DNA of 23,057 bases, taken from assembly GCA_964405665.1 (NCBI GenBank), contig CAYOOT010000042.1, positions 1-23,057 on the forward strand, given 5' to 3'. Positions 7,231-15,345 of the stretch are shown in pieces. This DNA comes from CAYOOT01 sp964405665. GTDB taxonomy: Bacteria; Bdellovibrionota_C; UBA2361; SZUA-149; CAZDWZ01. The stretch's first letter is position 1. Each line of letters begins with the position of its first letter. The position numbers were made by a program, and so were the translations under genes. Below the pieces are notes generated by a model that did no database searches, was not told the origin of the DNA, and saw nothing but the letters and a program-made list of their open reading frames with translations.

Positions 7231-7404
7231 AGGATTATTCTGTGATTTTAGGATTCTAAAGCACTAGCTTTTGCTCTTCTTTCTAAGCGCAGGAATCTTA
7301 GCATATTAGCCTAAAAAAAGTAAGGAAATATTGAATTATAGTTTATTTTTTTTCAATAAGGGTATAAGTAAACCCCTTTATTATTTACTTTTAAGCGATA
7401 GAAA

Positions 7405-8541
7405 ATGCCCATAATTCCACGTGGAAAGACCAGAAAAGTTAAAGTCGGAACTGTCTTTATTGGGGGAGATGCTCCGATTGCAGTTCAGAGTATGTGCGCT
7501 ACCAAAACAAGCGATATTCAGGCTACTCTCTGGCAGATTAAACTTTTAGAAAAAGCCGGAGCAGATTTAATCCGCATTGCCGTCGATAGTAAAAAAGAGG
7601 TGGAGGCACTAAAAGCAATTCGCCAACAAACTGCCGCCAACCTGGTGATCGACTTACAGGAGAATTATCGCTTAGCTGAGCTCGTTGCTCCCTATGTGCA
7701 AAAATTTCGTTATAACCCCGGACACCTTCATCATCATCAAAAAGAAGTTGATATCAAAGACAAGGTAAAATTCTTAGTTGATGTCGCTTCTAAAAATGAT
7801 TGTGCAATAAGAATTGGAGTTAATTTTGGTTCTTTGGATCCTAATGAAAAAAACAAAAGTGCAGATCCGATAGAAGTAGCTCTTAGTTCTGCTTTTTTTC
7901 ATGTTGATATTTTAGAATCTTTAGGTTTTAAAAGTTTTGTTCTTTCCTTGAAAAGTTCTGATCCATTTTCGGTGATTAAGATTAATAAAGCTTTTGCTCA
8001 GAAGCGTCCTGATATTCCTTTACATTTGGGAGTTACCGAAGCCGGGTTATTGCCCGATGGAGCAATCAAAACAAGAGTTGCTTTTGAGCAACTCTTGTCC
8101 TTGGGAATTGGGGATACCGTTCGCGTGTCTTTGACTTTACCCGATGAAGAGAAAGATAAGGAAATTGATACAGCAAAGGAAATTATTAAAGACATTGAAG
8201 AAGGTAGATTTCGTTCGGTTCCGGAACAATTAGGTAAAGGTTTAAATGTGATTTCCTGCCCCTCATGTTCTCGGGTGGAAAATAAAGCATTTGTAAAGTT
8301 AGCTCAGGAAGTTAAAAAAGTTACTGAATATGCAAAAGAGTATAATCTGGTCATTGCCGTAATGGGATGTAGAGTCAATGGTCCCGGAGAAACTGATGAA
8401 GCGGATTTAGGTCTTTGGTGCGCGCCAAATTTTGTAAATCTAAAAAAGGGTAAAGAAGAATTAGGCGCATTTCGTTATGAGGAAGTGATTCCTCAGCTTT
8501 TAAAGCAAGTAAACTTGCTGATCAAAGAAAAAAATCATTAA
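7405..8541 (+). CDS. ispG: IspG, 4-hydroxy-3-methylbut-2-enyl diphosphate synthase (MEP pathway)
   Basis: IspG (GcpE) converts methylerythritol cyclodiphosphate to HMBPP, the penultimate step of the cytosolic MEP isoprenoid pathway, using a [4Fe-4S] cluster. The protein has 378 residues, the short bacterial form. The TIM-barrel start is clear (GGDAPIAVQSMCATKTSD, residues 20-37). The Fe-S half carries C285 and C288 in ISCPSCSR and C322 in MGCRVNGPGE, with Glu329 as the expected fourth cluster ligand. The segment RYNPGHLHHHQKE (102-114) differs from the RINPGN form of E. coli IspG. It depends on Fe-S assembly, encoded here by sufBCD. The start codon is preceded only by A-rich sequence. Confidence 0.96.
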   Translation: MPIIPRGKTRKVKVGTVFIGGDAPIAVQSMCATKTSDIQATLWQIKLLEKAGADLIRIAVDSKKEVEALKAIRQQTAANLVIDLQENYRLAELVAPYVQKFRYNPGHLHHHQKEVDIKDKVKFLVDVASKNDCAIRIGVNFGSLDPNEKNKSADPIEVALSSAFFHVDILESLGFKSFVLSLKSSDPFSVIKINKAFAQKRPDIPLHLGVTEAGLLPDGAIKTRVAFEQLLSLGIGDTVRVSLTLPDEEKDKEIDTAKEIIKDIEEGRFRSVPEQLGKGLNVISCPSCSRVENKAFVKLAQEVKKVTEYAKEYNLVIAVMGCRVNGPGETDEADLGLWCAPNFVNLKKGKEELGAFRYEEVIPQLLKQVNLLIKEKNH

Positions 8542-8644
8542 TTTCAGCTACTTAAAGGGCGGAAATAAAGTCTAATTAAGAAGTAAAATTCAAACGAAAC
8601 TATATATAGAGAAATCAGTCTAAAATTAATAAATAAAGGTTTTT

Positions 8645-11080
8645 GTGAAGCAGCCTCCTAAATTAACATTAATCAGTAATATCATTGAGCAAAATAGAAG
8701 TGTTTCTGCTCAGGAACTGTTGCCGGTAGAAAGTCTGACAGTCGAGGTGCGCAGTAATTTAACGAAGATTAGTCAAGAGATTTTTCCAAATAGTATTTTA
8801 GTAGCAACAATCAAAACATTAACTGGGAATGAATTTCATCCAGTGATACTTTTATCCGAAGGGTCTTCTCCTTCTGTACTTCGCGTGGTCAGAGAAAAAG
8901 ATAATGATCTTAAAAATACGCTTGCTGTTTTAGGGGAAAGTTTTTCTCGTTATAGTATTCTCAATGATTTTTCTAAAAACACCTTTTCTTGGGGAATATT
9001 AAATAAGGAAATTTGGTATTGCCGAAAATTATTTGATAAAACTTTGGACCAAATCTTAAAGCAAAGTTTACTTGCTCCATATCAGGCTTTTAGTATCGCA
9101 ATTGAGTTGGTTGAACAGTTAGAAAAATTTCAACAACATGGATTGATTCATGGTCATCTTACTCCATCCAATGTTTATTATAGTTCCGAAGAAAATACCC
9201 AAATACTTGATCCTTTTATCTCTATTAATCAAATTCTTAATCCTGAAAACTATTTTAAATATGATTTATCGACTTTTGCGCCGGAATTTTTTGCAGACAA
9301 GAAATTAACCAATTATCTGGATCTTTTCGGCTTTGGTTTGGTTTTAAAAGCATTACATCAAAATTTAGAAAAGAATCAAATAAATTTTTCTGCTTTAGAA
9401 TTGGCAGAAAGCCGCTCTTTGAAAAATATTTATGAGTTATTATTAGACAAACAAGCTGAAAAAAGATTGACTATTACTTTATTGAAAAGTTGCCTTGCCA
9501 ATTCCGCGAATAATCTGATTGTAGCAGGGGTATTAAATTCTTCGACTTCCCCAAAAGAAGAAAAATTTTCTTCAAGTCAGGGACAAACATTTTTTCAGCA
9601 AAGAGATCCTTTGGAGAATTCTGTTATCCAAAATAAATCTTTGCCGGCGAGTACCATTTCCAAAAACAATGCAATCTTTTATGTTTTTTTATTGGGGATA
9701 CTGGGATCAACTCTATTTTTTACAAAAGACAAGATTTTCAATTATTTTCAACAAAGAACTGCAGTTGATGAGCCGTCAATGAACTCTGATTTTAGAGATC
9801 AATGGGCAAGTAAAATTCCTTCCAGAATGTTACATGTTGCTTTGGTCGCGTTATCTGCAGGATCAAATCATCGGGAAGCGGAATCGGTCATTATCAGCTC
9901 GGCTAAAAAAGATGAAAAAAATGGAGAAGGTGTAAATAATGCTTTGATTAAGATTGCTTTTAAAGATTCCTGGGAATTGGAACTAAGCCCCGGAGATCGC
10001 CGCGCGGCCTTGGTTTTAGGTTTAGGAGGACTTCTCAGAAAACAAAGTATTGCTGATTTACCTGGTCCAAAAAGTTTGCATCCGGGTATCGTATTAGCGA
10101 TTATTGCCAGCTTAAATGACAAAGTCGATTCACCACCGGCACTCTTCAATGAAATTCCAGCCGAAATTTTACTGAGACTTCCAGTGCCTTTCGGTGGAGC
10201 ATTTAAATATTTAATTGATGCCAATCCCAATCTAAATTTGGCCAGTCCGGCGATTGCCCAACTTGCGTCCTTGGGAACAAAGGGAATAGAGTTGGAGAAG
10301 CTTTCTGATTTTATCAAAAGCAATCCACCTTTACATCTTAAAGCATTAACCCAAATTCTTTCCTTGGATAAAGAAAATTCTCATATTGTTCTGGAATTGC
10401 TGATCAACAATCCGCTTTTTTCAGGAATTAATTTAGAATCTTTATCTTGGGCTAAAGGTTTTTCCTTAATAAGTTGGCCGGAACTCTCGGACAATCAAAA
10501 ACTTTCGCTCATTGCCGGGGATGTGAATGTTGAAAATATTTCTTCGGAAAATGTTTTGAAGTTAATTACACATCCTATTTTGGAAGTTCGTTCAGCTGCT
10601 TTGGCAATGGCGTTACTGCAAGTTAAATTCTTGCATCCCGCTTCCATTGAAGTAATAAAGATTTTGCAAAAAAGCCCAAATTTATTGACAGCAGAGCAGA
10701 CTATGGAATTGATTCGTTTTTTGATGAATCCAGATAAGATAACTTTGGACACATTTAATAAATGGCTGGAGAAAAAACCAGATCCAGAAATTTTAAAAAC
10801 AATTTTGCTTGGATCTTCCGGTTTAGAAAAAGCAACTGCCATGGATACTGCTATTGCTTCTGAGCTGAAAATGTTAAATTGGAAACCGACAGTTGATGTT
10901 TTAAGAAAACTCTCTTCTCATCCAGACAAATTCACGAGACTCTTTGCCTATAGTGAGATTTATTTGTTGGAGGATAAAGAAACCTCACATGAGCTTTTAA
11001 GCATGGCAATTAAAGACGAAAAGGATGTGCCCTGCAAAGAGCAATTAGAACAGATGCTTACTTCTTTATCCGTTAAATAA
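8645..11080 (+). CDS. Membrane protein with degenerate kinase domain and C-terminal helical (HEAT-like) repeats
   Basis: An 811-residue protein starting at GTG, with AAAGG five bases upstream. Residues about 45-285 look like a protein-kinase fold: LIHGHLTPSNV (167-177) stands at the catalytic loop, ILDPF (187-191) at the DFG position, APEFF (212-216) at the APE motif and DLFGFG (226-231) at the F-helix start. The catalytic Asp is His170-171 context (HGH instead of HRD) and DFG is DPF, so it is probably a pseudokinase. One transmembrane helix follows at about 343-360 (IFYVFLLGILGSTLFF). Residues about 385-811 are Leu/Ala-rich paired helices, HEAT-like, predicted on the other side of the membrane. 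It follows ispG by 103 bp on the same strand. No family name is assigned. Confidence 0.72.
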   Translation: MKQPPKLTLISNIIEQNRSVSAQELLPVESLTVEVRSNLTKISQEIFPNSILVATIKTLTGNEFHPVILLSEGSSPSVLRVVREKDNDLKNTLAVLGESFSRYSILNDFSKNTFSWGILNKEIWYCRKLFDKTLDQILKQSLLAPYQAFSIAIELVEQLEKFQQHGLIHGHLTPSNVYYSSEENTQILDPFISINQILNPENYFKYDLSTFAPEFFADKKLTNYLDLFGFGLVLKALHQNLEKNQINFSALELAESRSLKNIYELLLDKQAEKRLTITLLKSCLANSANNLIVAGVLNSSTSPKEEKFSSSQGQTFFQQRDPLENSVIQNKSLPASTISKNNAIFYVFLLGILGSTLFFTKDKIFNYFQQRTAVDEPSMNSDFRDQWASKIPSRMLHVALVALSAGSNHREAESVIISSAKKDEKNGEGVNNALIKIAFKDSWELELSPGDRRAALVLGLGGLLRKQSIADLPGPKSLHPGIVLAIIASLNDKVDSPPALFNEIPAEILLRLPVPFGGAFKYLIDANPNLNLASPAIAQLASLGTKGIELEKLSDFIKSNPPLHLKALTQILSLDKENSHIVLELLINNPLFSGINLESLSWAKGFSLISWPELSDNQKLSLIAGDVNVENISSENVLKLITHPILEVRSAALAMALLQVKFLHPASIEVIKILQKSPNLLTAEQTMELIRFLMNPDKITLDTFNKWLEKKPDPEILKTILLGSSGLEKATAMDTAIASELKMLNWKPTVDVLRKLSSHPDKFTRLFAYSEIYLLEDKETSHELLSMAIKDEKDVPCKEQLEQMLTSLSVK

Positions 11081-11100
11081 TTCCATGTAAAAGGTTATTT

Positions 11101-11625
11101 TTAAGGAACCCTAGTGAAATATTCCAAGGAATTTTTTCCAACTTTCTTATATGCTTCGGCACTATTTTTGATATTCAGAATTTCTTCGGTAGTAAGTTCG
11201 CGAATAACTTTTGCCGGCGAGCCAAAGGCTAGGGAATTTTTAGGAATTCTTTTGCCTTCAGTAACCATGGAGCCCGCGCCAATCAGGCAATTTTCTTCAA
11301 TTACCGCTTCATCTAGAATAATTGCTCCCATGCCAATTAGGCAATTATTGTTGACAGTGCAGCCATGAAGTATTGCTCGATGTCCGACGGTGACATTTTC
11401 TCCGACAATTGTCGGAACTCTTCCTCGAGAGGTATGCAACACAGAATGTTCTTGAATATTGGAACATTTACCAATTTTAATTGGCAAAATATCTCCTCTT
11501 AAAACAGCTCCGTAAAATATTGAAACTTCTTCGTCGATTGTAACGTCGCCGATAATCCAAGCATCGGGTGCAATAAATATATTGTCTTTTAATTTGGGAT
11601 AAATTTCTTTGTAGGGGATGATCAT
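11101..11625 (-). CDS. Gamma-class carbonic anhydrase-like hexapeptide-repeat protein (YrdA/PaaY family)
   Basis: A 174-residue left-handed beta-helix protein of the gamma-carbonic anhydrase family, cytosolic and usually trimeric. Seen: the family start IPYKEIYPKL and IAPDAWIIGDV, VLRGD (41-45), NIQEHSVLH (56-64) and VTVGHRAILHGC (78-89). The His ligands expected for the metal are H64, H82 and H87. The C-terminal helix (TTEEILNIKNSAEAYKKVG) is typical. I chose the ATG at 11625, because the frame continues upstream through an inverted repeat as an artefact (extra residues with EFRYLISEFRI, encoded by repeat DNA). It is downstream of pdhAB on the same strand. Actual anhydrase activity is uncertain in this family. 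Confidence 0.9.
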   Translation of the reverse strand: MIIPYKEIYPKLKDNIFIAPDAWIIGDVTIDEEVSIFYGAVLRGDILPIKIGKCSNIQEHSVLHTSRGRVPTIVGENVTVGHRAILHGCTVNNNCLIGMGAIILDEAVIEENCLIGAGSMVTEGKRIPKNSLAFGSPAKVIRELTTEEILNIKNSAEAYKKVGKNSLEYFTRVP

Positions 11626-11659
11626 ATTAAAACGAGATTTTGTTGATTTTAATTTATAT

Positions 11660-11726
11660 TTTTCGAGCACCCGAATTCTGAATTCTGATATCAGATATCG
11701 GAATTCAGAATTCGGGTGCTCGAAAA
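11660..11726. repeat. Perfect 26-bp inverted repeat built of CNGANNT heptamers
   Basis: Arms at 11660-11685 and 11701-11726 are exact reverse complements (core CGAGCACCCGAATTCTGAAT...) around a 15-nt loop. Read in sevens from 11671, the units are CCGAATT, CTGAATT, CTGATAT, CAGATAT, CGGAATT and CAGAATT. That is the same heptamer pattern as the arrays at the window ends. It lies between the pdhB stop and the carbonic anhydrase-like start. Confidence 0.85.
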
Positions 11727-11752
11727 GGATAAACTTTACAACGATACCAAAA

Positions 11753-12724
11753 TTATAAAAGCTTCTTTGCCGCCTCAGCAACAATATCCGGAGTAGGGGA
11801 CATCATTTTTTCAAGACTTTTTGCATAAGCATAAGGGCAATCTCTTCCGGATAATATTTTTATCGGTGCATCCAGATAATCAAACAATTCTTCTTGGATC
11901 ATTGCGGCAATCCAACTTCCAACACTGGCTTGTGGCCAAGCTTCTTGGACCACAATTGCTCTGTTTGTTTTTTTTACGGAATTAAACATAGTTTCTTTAT
12001 CCAAAGGTCGTAATGTTCTTAAATCCACGACTTCGGCATTAATTCCTTCAACAGCCAATTTTTCAGCAGCAGCAAGACAAGTAGGAACTGTTTTTGACCA
12101 ACAGATCATAGTTAAATCAGTACCTGCTTTTTTTACTTCGGCAAGTCCAATTGGAATTAAGTATTCACCTTCAGGGACAGGGCCTTTTACTGAATACATT
12201 GCTTCCGATTCAATAAAAATTATCGGATTAGGATCGCGAATGGCACTTTTTAACAAACCTTTGGCATCATAAGAAGTTGCCGGCATTACTACTTTTACTC
12301 CAGGAACGTGCACATAATAACTTTCCAGACTTTGAGAGTGTTGAGAAGCCAGTTGATGCACAGAGCCACCAGGTCCACGAAAGACAATTGGCATATCAAA
12401 TTCTCCTGCAGACATATAACGCATTTTTGCAGCAGAATTAACTATTTGATCGATTGCAATCAGTGAAAAATTAAAAGTCATGAATTCAATAACCGGTCGC
12501 AATCCTACTTGTGCTGCACCGACGCCTACTCCGGCAAATCCTGTTTCTGAGATCGGCGTATCAATAATTCTTTTTTCGCCAAAACGTTGTAACAACCCAC
12601 GAGAAACTTTATATGCCCCATCATAGTAACCAACTTCTTCGCCCATTAGAAACACCCGATCATCTCTTTCCATTTCTTCGGCCAGTGCTTCATTTAGGGC
12701 TTCTCTGATACTTAGTTCACGCAT
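11753..12724 (-). CDS. pdhB: Pyruvate dehydrogenase E1 component, beta subunit
   Basis: The beta subunit of the heterotetrameric E1 of the 2-oxoacid dehydrogenase complex binds thiamine diphosphate together with the alpha subunit and decarboxylates pyruvate in the cytosol. At 323 residues it is of normal length. Family features: REALNEALAEEMERD near the start, FLMGEEVGYYDGAYKVSRGL, the conserved DTPISETGFAGVGVGAA segment, SQHSQSLESYYVHVPG, and near the C-terminus GRDCPYAYAKSLEKMM. The ribosome binding site AGGAAG lies about 5 nt before the ATG. It follows pdhA by 22 bp. Pyruvate rather than acetoin or branched-chain oxoacid is the most likely substrate, but E1 sequence alone does not prove it. 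Confidence 0.9.
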   Translation of the reverse strand: MRELSIREALNEALAEEMERDDRVFLMGEEVGYYDGAYKVSRGLLQRFGEKRIIDTPISETGFAGVGVGAAQVGLRPVIEFMTFNFSLIAIDQIVNSAAKMRYMSAGEFDMPIVFRGPGGSVHQLASQHSQSLESYYVHVPGVKVVMPATSYDAKGLLKSAIRDPNPIIFIESEAMYSVKGPVPEGEYLIPIGLAEVKKAGTDLTMICWSKTVPTCLAAAEKLAVEGINAEVVDLRTLRPLDKETMFNSVKKTNRAIVVQEAWPQASVGSWIAAMIQEELFDYLDAPIKILSGRDCPYAYAKSLEKMMSPTPDIVAEAAKKLL

Positions 12725-12746
12725 AGTTCTTCCTAAAATAAATTTA

Positions 12747-13703
12747 TTATTCGATGTAGGTATAGTTTTCTACTGTTGCCGGATCGGGCTCTGGAGATTC
12801 GTGAGCGAATCTAACTGCATCCTGAATTTCCTCTTCAACTTCAACAGTAAGTTGTGGAATTTTGCTGGCAAGTGCAGGGAAATTTTTTTCTAATCTTGTT
12901 TGAGCAAGAATTAAAGGATCTTTTTGTTTCCAGGACTCCACTTCTTCTTTAGTGCGGTATTTACCAGGATCGGCCATAGAATGCCCGCGGTAACGGTATG
13001 TTTTAAATTCTAATAAAAAAGGAAGTGACTCTTTTCTGGCCCGATCAATTGCTTCTTTTGCTGCGTTGTAACAATCGACCACGTCCACTCCTTCAACTGT
13101 GGCTCTTGCCATTGGATAACCAAGGGCACGAATTGAGGCATCTTCTGTGACCATTGTGCGAGAAAGTGGTGTTCCCATGGAATAATGATTATTCTCCACG
13201 ATAAAAACTACTGGTAATTTCCATAAGGCAGCTAGACAAAGCCCTTCATGAAATGGACCAATACTTACGGCGCCATCCCCCATTAAGCAGACAGTGACGC
13301 GACCATCATTTCGATACTTGGAAGCAAAAGCAGTTCCTGTTGCAGCAGGAACTTGAGCACCTACTATTCCGTGTCCGCCTAAAAAATTATCTTTTTTGGA
13401 AAAAAAATGCATGGAACCGCCACGACCCTTGGCACAACCTGTTTCTTTTCCAAAAAGCTCTGCCATTCCGGCTCTAGCGCTACCATTTCTTGCAAGATAA
13501 AAGGCATGGCAGCGATAGGAGGTTATAATATAATCATCAGCTTGGGTTGCAGCATTTACCCCTGCACCAACAGCTTCTTGCCCGATATAAAGATGTAAGA
13601 AGCCTCCAATTTTTCTTTCGGTATAGGCCTTAGCGGCTTCTTCTTCGAAGCGACGCATCACTAACATCTGACGGTATAATGAGAGTAATTTTTCTCCGTC
13701 CAT
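12747..13703 (-). CDS. pdhA: Pyruvate dehydrogenase E1 component, alpha subunit
   Basis: The ThDP-binding alpha subunit of the E1 heterotetramer, 318 residues. Seen: the thiamine diphosphate motif starting GDGAVSIGPFHEG (142-154) and ending ENN (170-172), the active-site region GGSMHFF with GGHGIVGAQVP, and the loop RYRGHSMADPGKYR that covers the cofactor site. The variant SIGPF after GDGA, rather than the common NQGQF, is notable but lies within known variation. It is first in pdhA-pdhB. No E2 or E3 genes follow, so those subunits must be encoded elsewhere. A 6S RNA candidate on the same strand ends about 150 bp upstream. Confidence 0.92.
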   Translation of the reverse strand: MDGEKLLSLYRQMLVMRRFEEEAAKAYTERKIGGFLHLYIGQEAVGAGVNAATQADDYIITSYRCHAFYLARNGSARAGMAELFGKETGCAKGRGGSMHFFSKKDNFLGGHGIVGAQVPAATGTAFASKYRNDGRVTVCLMGDGAVSIGPFHEGLCLAALWKLPVVFIVENNHYSMGTPLSRTMVTEDASIRALGYPMARATVEGVDVVDCYNAAKEAIDRARKESLPFLLEFKTYRYRGHSMADPGKYRTKEEVESWKQKDPLILAQTRLEKNFPALASKIPQLTVEVEEEIQDAVRFAHESPEPDPATVENYTYIE

Positions 13704-13854
13704 TTTTACCTAAATAAAATTAAATTAAACCAGATAACCGATTGGAAGCTATAAGTTAATTTTAAAATAAGAACAAGCTCAAAACTATAAATTAAGTTAA
13801 AAACTAATATTATAAGTAACTTATATTGAAGAAGAGAGGTAGGATAATTGACAA

Positions 13855-14056
13855 AAAGTGCACGTTACTCAAAGAGCAGGGAATACTTTGAACCCTCAAA
13901 GTATCAGGTGGGTGCCACAGCAAGAAATCTTGCATAAACCCTTGCTGTCTTCCAAACTAGCTGCAAGCAGCCTAAGGCATGACATCGAGGTTCAGAGGCG
14001 GCTCCCGAAATTGAAATTATCGGCTCAATGATTACGCTGCTCGGAAGCAACGTGCT
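13855..14056 (-). ncRNA. ssrS: 6S RNA candidate (SsrS), regulator of sigma70 RNA polymerase
   Basis: About 200 nt with no ORF. The two ends pair: GCACGTT near the 5' end (14049-14055) with AACGTGC near the 3' end (13860-13866), then AGCAG/CTGCT. The 5' half contains GAGCCGATAATTTCA, close to the conserved GAGCCGAUAUUUCA of proteobacterial 6S RNA. The 3' half has a hairpin with arms ATACTTTGA and TCAAAGTAT (13883-13904), resembling the CUUGAAC/GGGUUCAAG element of E. coli 6S. An apical hairpin ACAGCAAG/CTTGCTGT is at 13917-13948. A T-run (13854-13858) follows the closing stem. The size, ends, bubble and strong promoter all fit 6S. A covariance-model search is needed for certainty. Confidence 0.8.
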
Positions 14057-14061
14057 TGCCA

Positions 14062-14091
14062 ATTATAGCGGGGAACTAAATTCTAGTCCAA
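14062..14091 (-). promoter_or_regulatory. Near-consensus sigma70 promoter of the 6S RNA candidate
   Basis: On the minus strand TTGGAC (-35, 14086-14091) and a perfect TATAAT (-10, 14062-14067) are separated by 18 bp. The predicted start at 14055-14057 coincides with the base of the closing stem of the RNA. The -35 box directly abuts the stop codon of the HDOD gene. Confidence 0.8.
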
Positions 14092-14988
14092 TTAAAATGC
14101 GGATGAACTCTCTTTAAATAGCGAGTCAATTTCTGTAAGTAATTTTTCAAAACTTGCTTCATCCAGACCTAATTTTTTAAATAGTTCTAAGGCAGCAGGT
14201 TTACAATCAGGATAGCCTTCTTGATGCCCATAGCCTAAACAATGAGCAACTAAATCAGCAGCCTGAACGATAGCTATTTTTTCCCACAGATTATTTCTTC
14301 CAGTAGCAGGAACAGGATCGTGATGATGAAGAATACATTGGCAAATTTCTAAAGAAAAATTCCATTTTTTTGCAACCAGTGCTCCGACTAAAGGATGAGC
14401 AAATCCCAGAACTGTTTGTTCCACGTCTGTGTAATATTTCCCTTGTTTTGTTTGATCAACCACATTTTGATAGTCCTTAGGAACTTGTCGCATAAAGACC
14501 ATTTTCCCAAGATCATGAAGTAATCCTAAAAGAAAACTTTCTTCAGCAAAAGCTTTCTTCATATGGATGGCGATAACTCTTGCCGCAACGCCTGTGCAAG
14601 TGGAATTTTCCCAAATCATTTGCTCCAGTTTGCCATGAGTTCTGTTTAGTTGTCTTAATGTTGCAGCAACAATCACACCTTTTAGAGTTTTAAAACCAAT
14701 GGTCATTATCGCTTGATTTAATGTGGTGATTTCTCTCTGACGACAAAACATGGCGGAGTTGGAAATTTTTAAAACACGTGCAGCAAGCGCCGCATCATCC
14801 CCAAGAAGTTTTGTTAATTTTGCTGCAGTCGTATCGGGGTTCTCGATTAAACTTAATGCTTGCGCGGCAACTTGAGGCAATGGTGGAAGATCTCCCACCC
14901 AAGCAACTATGTCTTTCCAGTTTTTATCTGGAGCAATTCTGGATTCCATTTCTTTCTGGAACTGCTCTTGCACTTTTGCATCAATCAT
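14092..14988 (-). CDS. HDOD-domain protein
   Basis: A 298-residue cytosolic protein made almost entirely of an HDOD domain, a signalling relative of HD hydrolases usually thought to act in regulation rather than catalysis. Seen: DLPPLPQVAAQALSLIENP (33-51), LLGDDAALAARVLKISNSAMF (61-81), LNQAIMTIGFKTLKGVIVA (90-108), LLHDLGKMVF (156-165) and ILHHHDP (219-225). There is no attached receiver or GGDEF domain. GGAT lies 6 nt before the ATG. No chemotaxis or cyclic-di-GMP genes are adjacent, so its pathway is unknown. It is transcribed in the same direction as the 6S candidate and pdhAB. Confidence 0.9.
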   Translation of the reverse strand: MIDAKVQEQFQKEMESRIAPDKNWKDIVAWVGDLPPLPQVAAQALSLIENPDTTAAKLTKLLGDDAALAARVLKISNSAMFCRQREITTLNQAIMTIGFKTLKGVIVAATLRQLNRTHGKLEQMIWENSTCTGVAARVIAIHMKKAFAEESFLLGLLHDLGKMVFMRQVPKDYQNVVDQTKQGKYYTDVEQTVLGFAHPLVGALVAKKWNFSLEICQCILHHHDPVPATGRNNLWEKIAIVQAADLVAHCLGYGHQEGYPDCKPAALELFKKLGLDEASFEKLLTEIDSLFKESSSAF

Positions 14989-15328
14989 TTTTTATCCAAT
15001 TTTAATTTGAAAATTTTATCCCTAAAACAAAGACTCATCAGGAACATTTTATGTACCAAGGAAATCTCACATTTTTTACTTCTTGGGATATCTAACTATA
15101 TACTTATATTAGACTAATGATGACAAGTTCAAAGAAAATTATTCAATAAACTTCAACAACAAATTCACAAATAACTAAGCATTTAATATTATTTTACATA
15201 GAAAGTTAACTATTGAAAATAATTAGATATATTTTAATATTAAAAATATATCAATTAAAGGAAAGTAGGATTTAAGTCGATGATAACAATTAGACTCAGA
15301 ATTACAATAAAAAAACAAAATAAAATCT
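14989..15328. other. 340-bp AT-rich divergent intergenic region
   Basis: The region lies between the HDOD gene (minus) and the zinc-ribbon gene (plus). It is very AT-rich and holds an imperfect hairpin with arms GATATATTTT (15226-15235) and AAAATATATC (15243-15252), plus a possible short upstream ORF (15280-15345). I see no RNA gene. Confidence 0.6.
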
Positions 15329-15345
15329 ATGGCGCTAAAATTTAG
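15280..15345 (+). CDS. Possible 21-codon upstream ORF overlapping the zinc-ribbon gene start
   Basis: An ATG at 15280 is preceded by TAGGA at 9 nt spacing and opens a 21-residue reading frame (MITIRLRITI..., rich in Ile, Lys and Arg). It ends at TAG 15343-15345, 14 bases inside the next gene in another frame. The following gene has no visible ribosome binding site of its own, so translational coupling is conceivable. It is short and could be chance in AT-rich DNA. Confidence 0.25.
   Translation: MITIRLRITIKKQNKIYGAKI

Larger units (their letters stand above)
7090..7404. other. 315-bp divergent intergenic region with several strong palindromes
   Basis: No gene was found between the PRTase-like gene (minus) and ispG (plus). 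The region holds a perfect 26-bp palindrome (7107-7132), a long compound stem-loop (7192-7230) and further weaker pairings between 7253 and 7303 (TAGGATTC-type left arm with GAATCTTA). An unannotated RNA, leader structure or dispersed element is possible. I do not recognise a known riboswitch, tRNA or SRP RNA here. Confidence 0.6.

Noticed and set aside
7141..7310. tRNA, SRP RNA or known riboswitch upstream of ispG
   Set aside because: I found no cloverleaf, no GGTTCRA T-loop in a proper context and no conserved SRP or riboswitch core by eye.
9868..10323. 151-residue ORF antisense to the pseudokinase gene
   Set aside because: It lies wholly within a strong sense-strand coding region; composition and lack of motifs mark it as a shadow frame.
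11626..11784. N-terminal extension of the carbonic anhydrase-like protein
   Set aside because: The extra 53 codons run through the perfect inverted repeat and overlap the end of pdhB; the family start matches the ATG at 11625.
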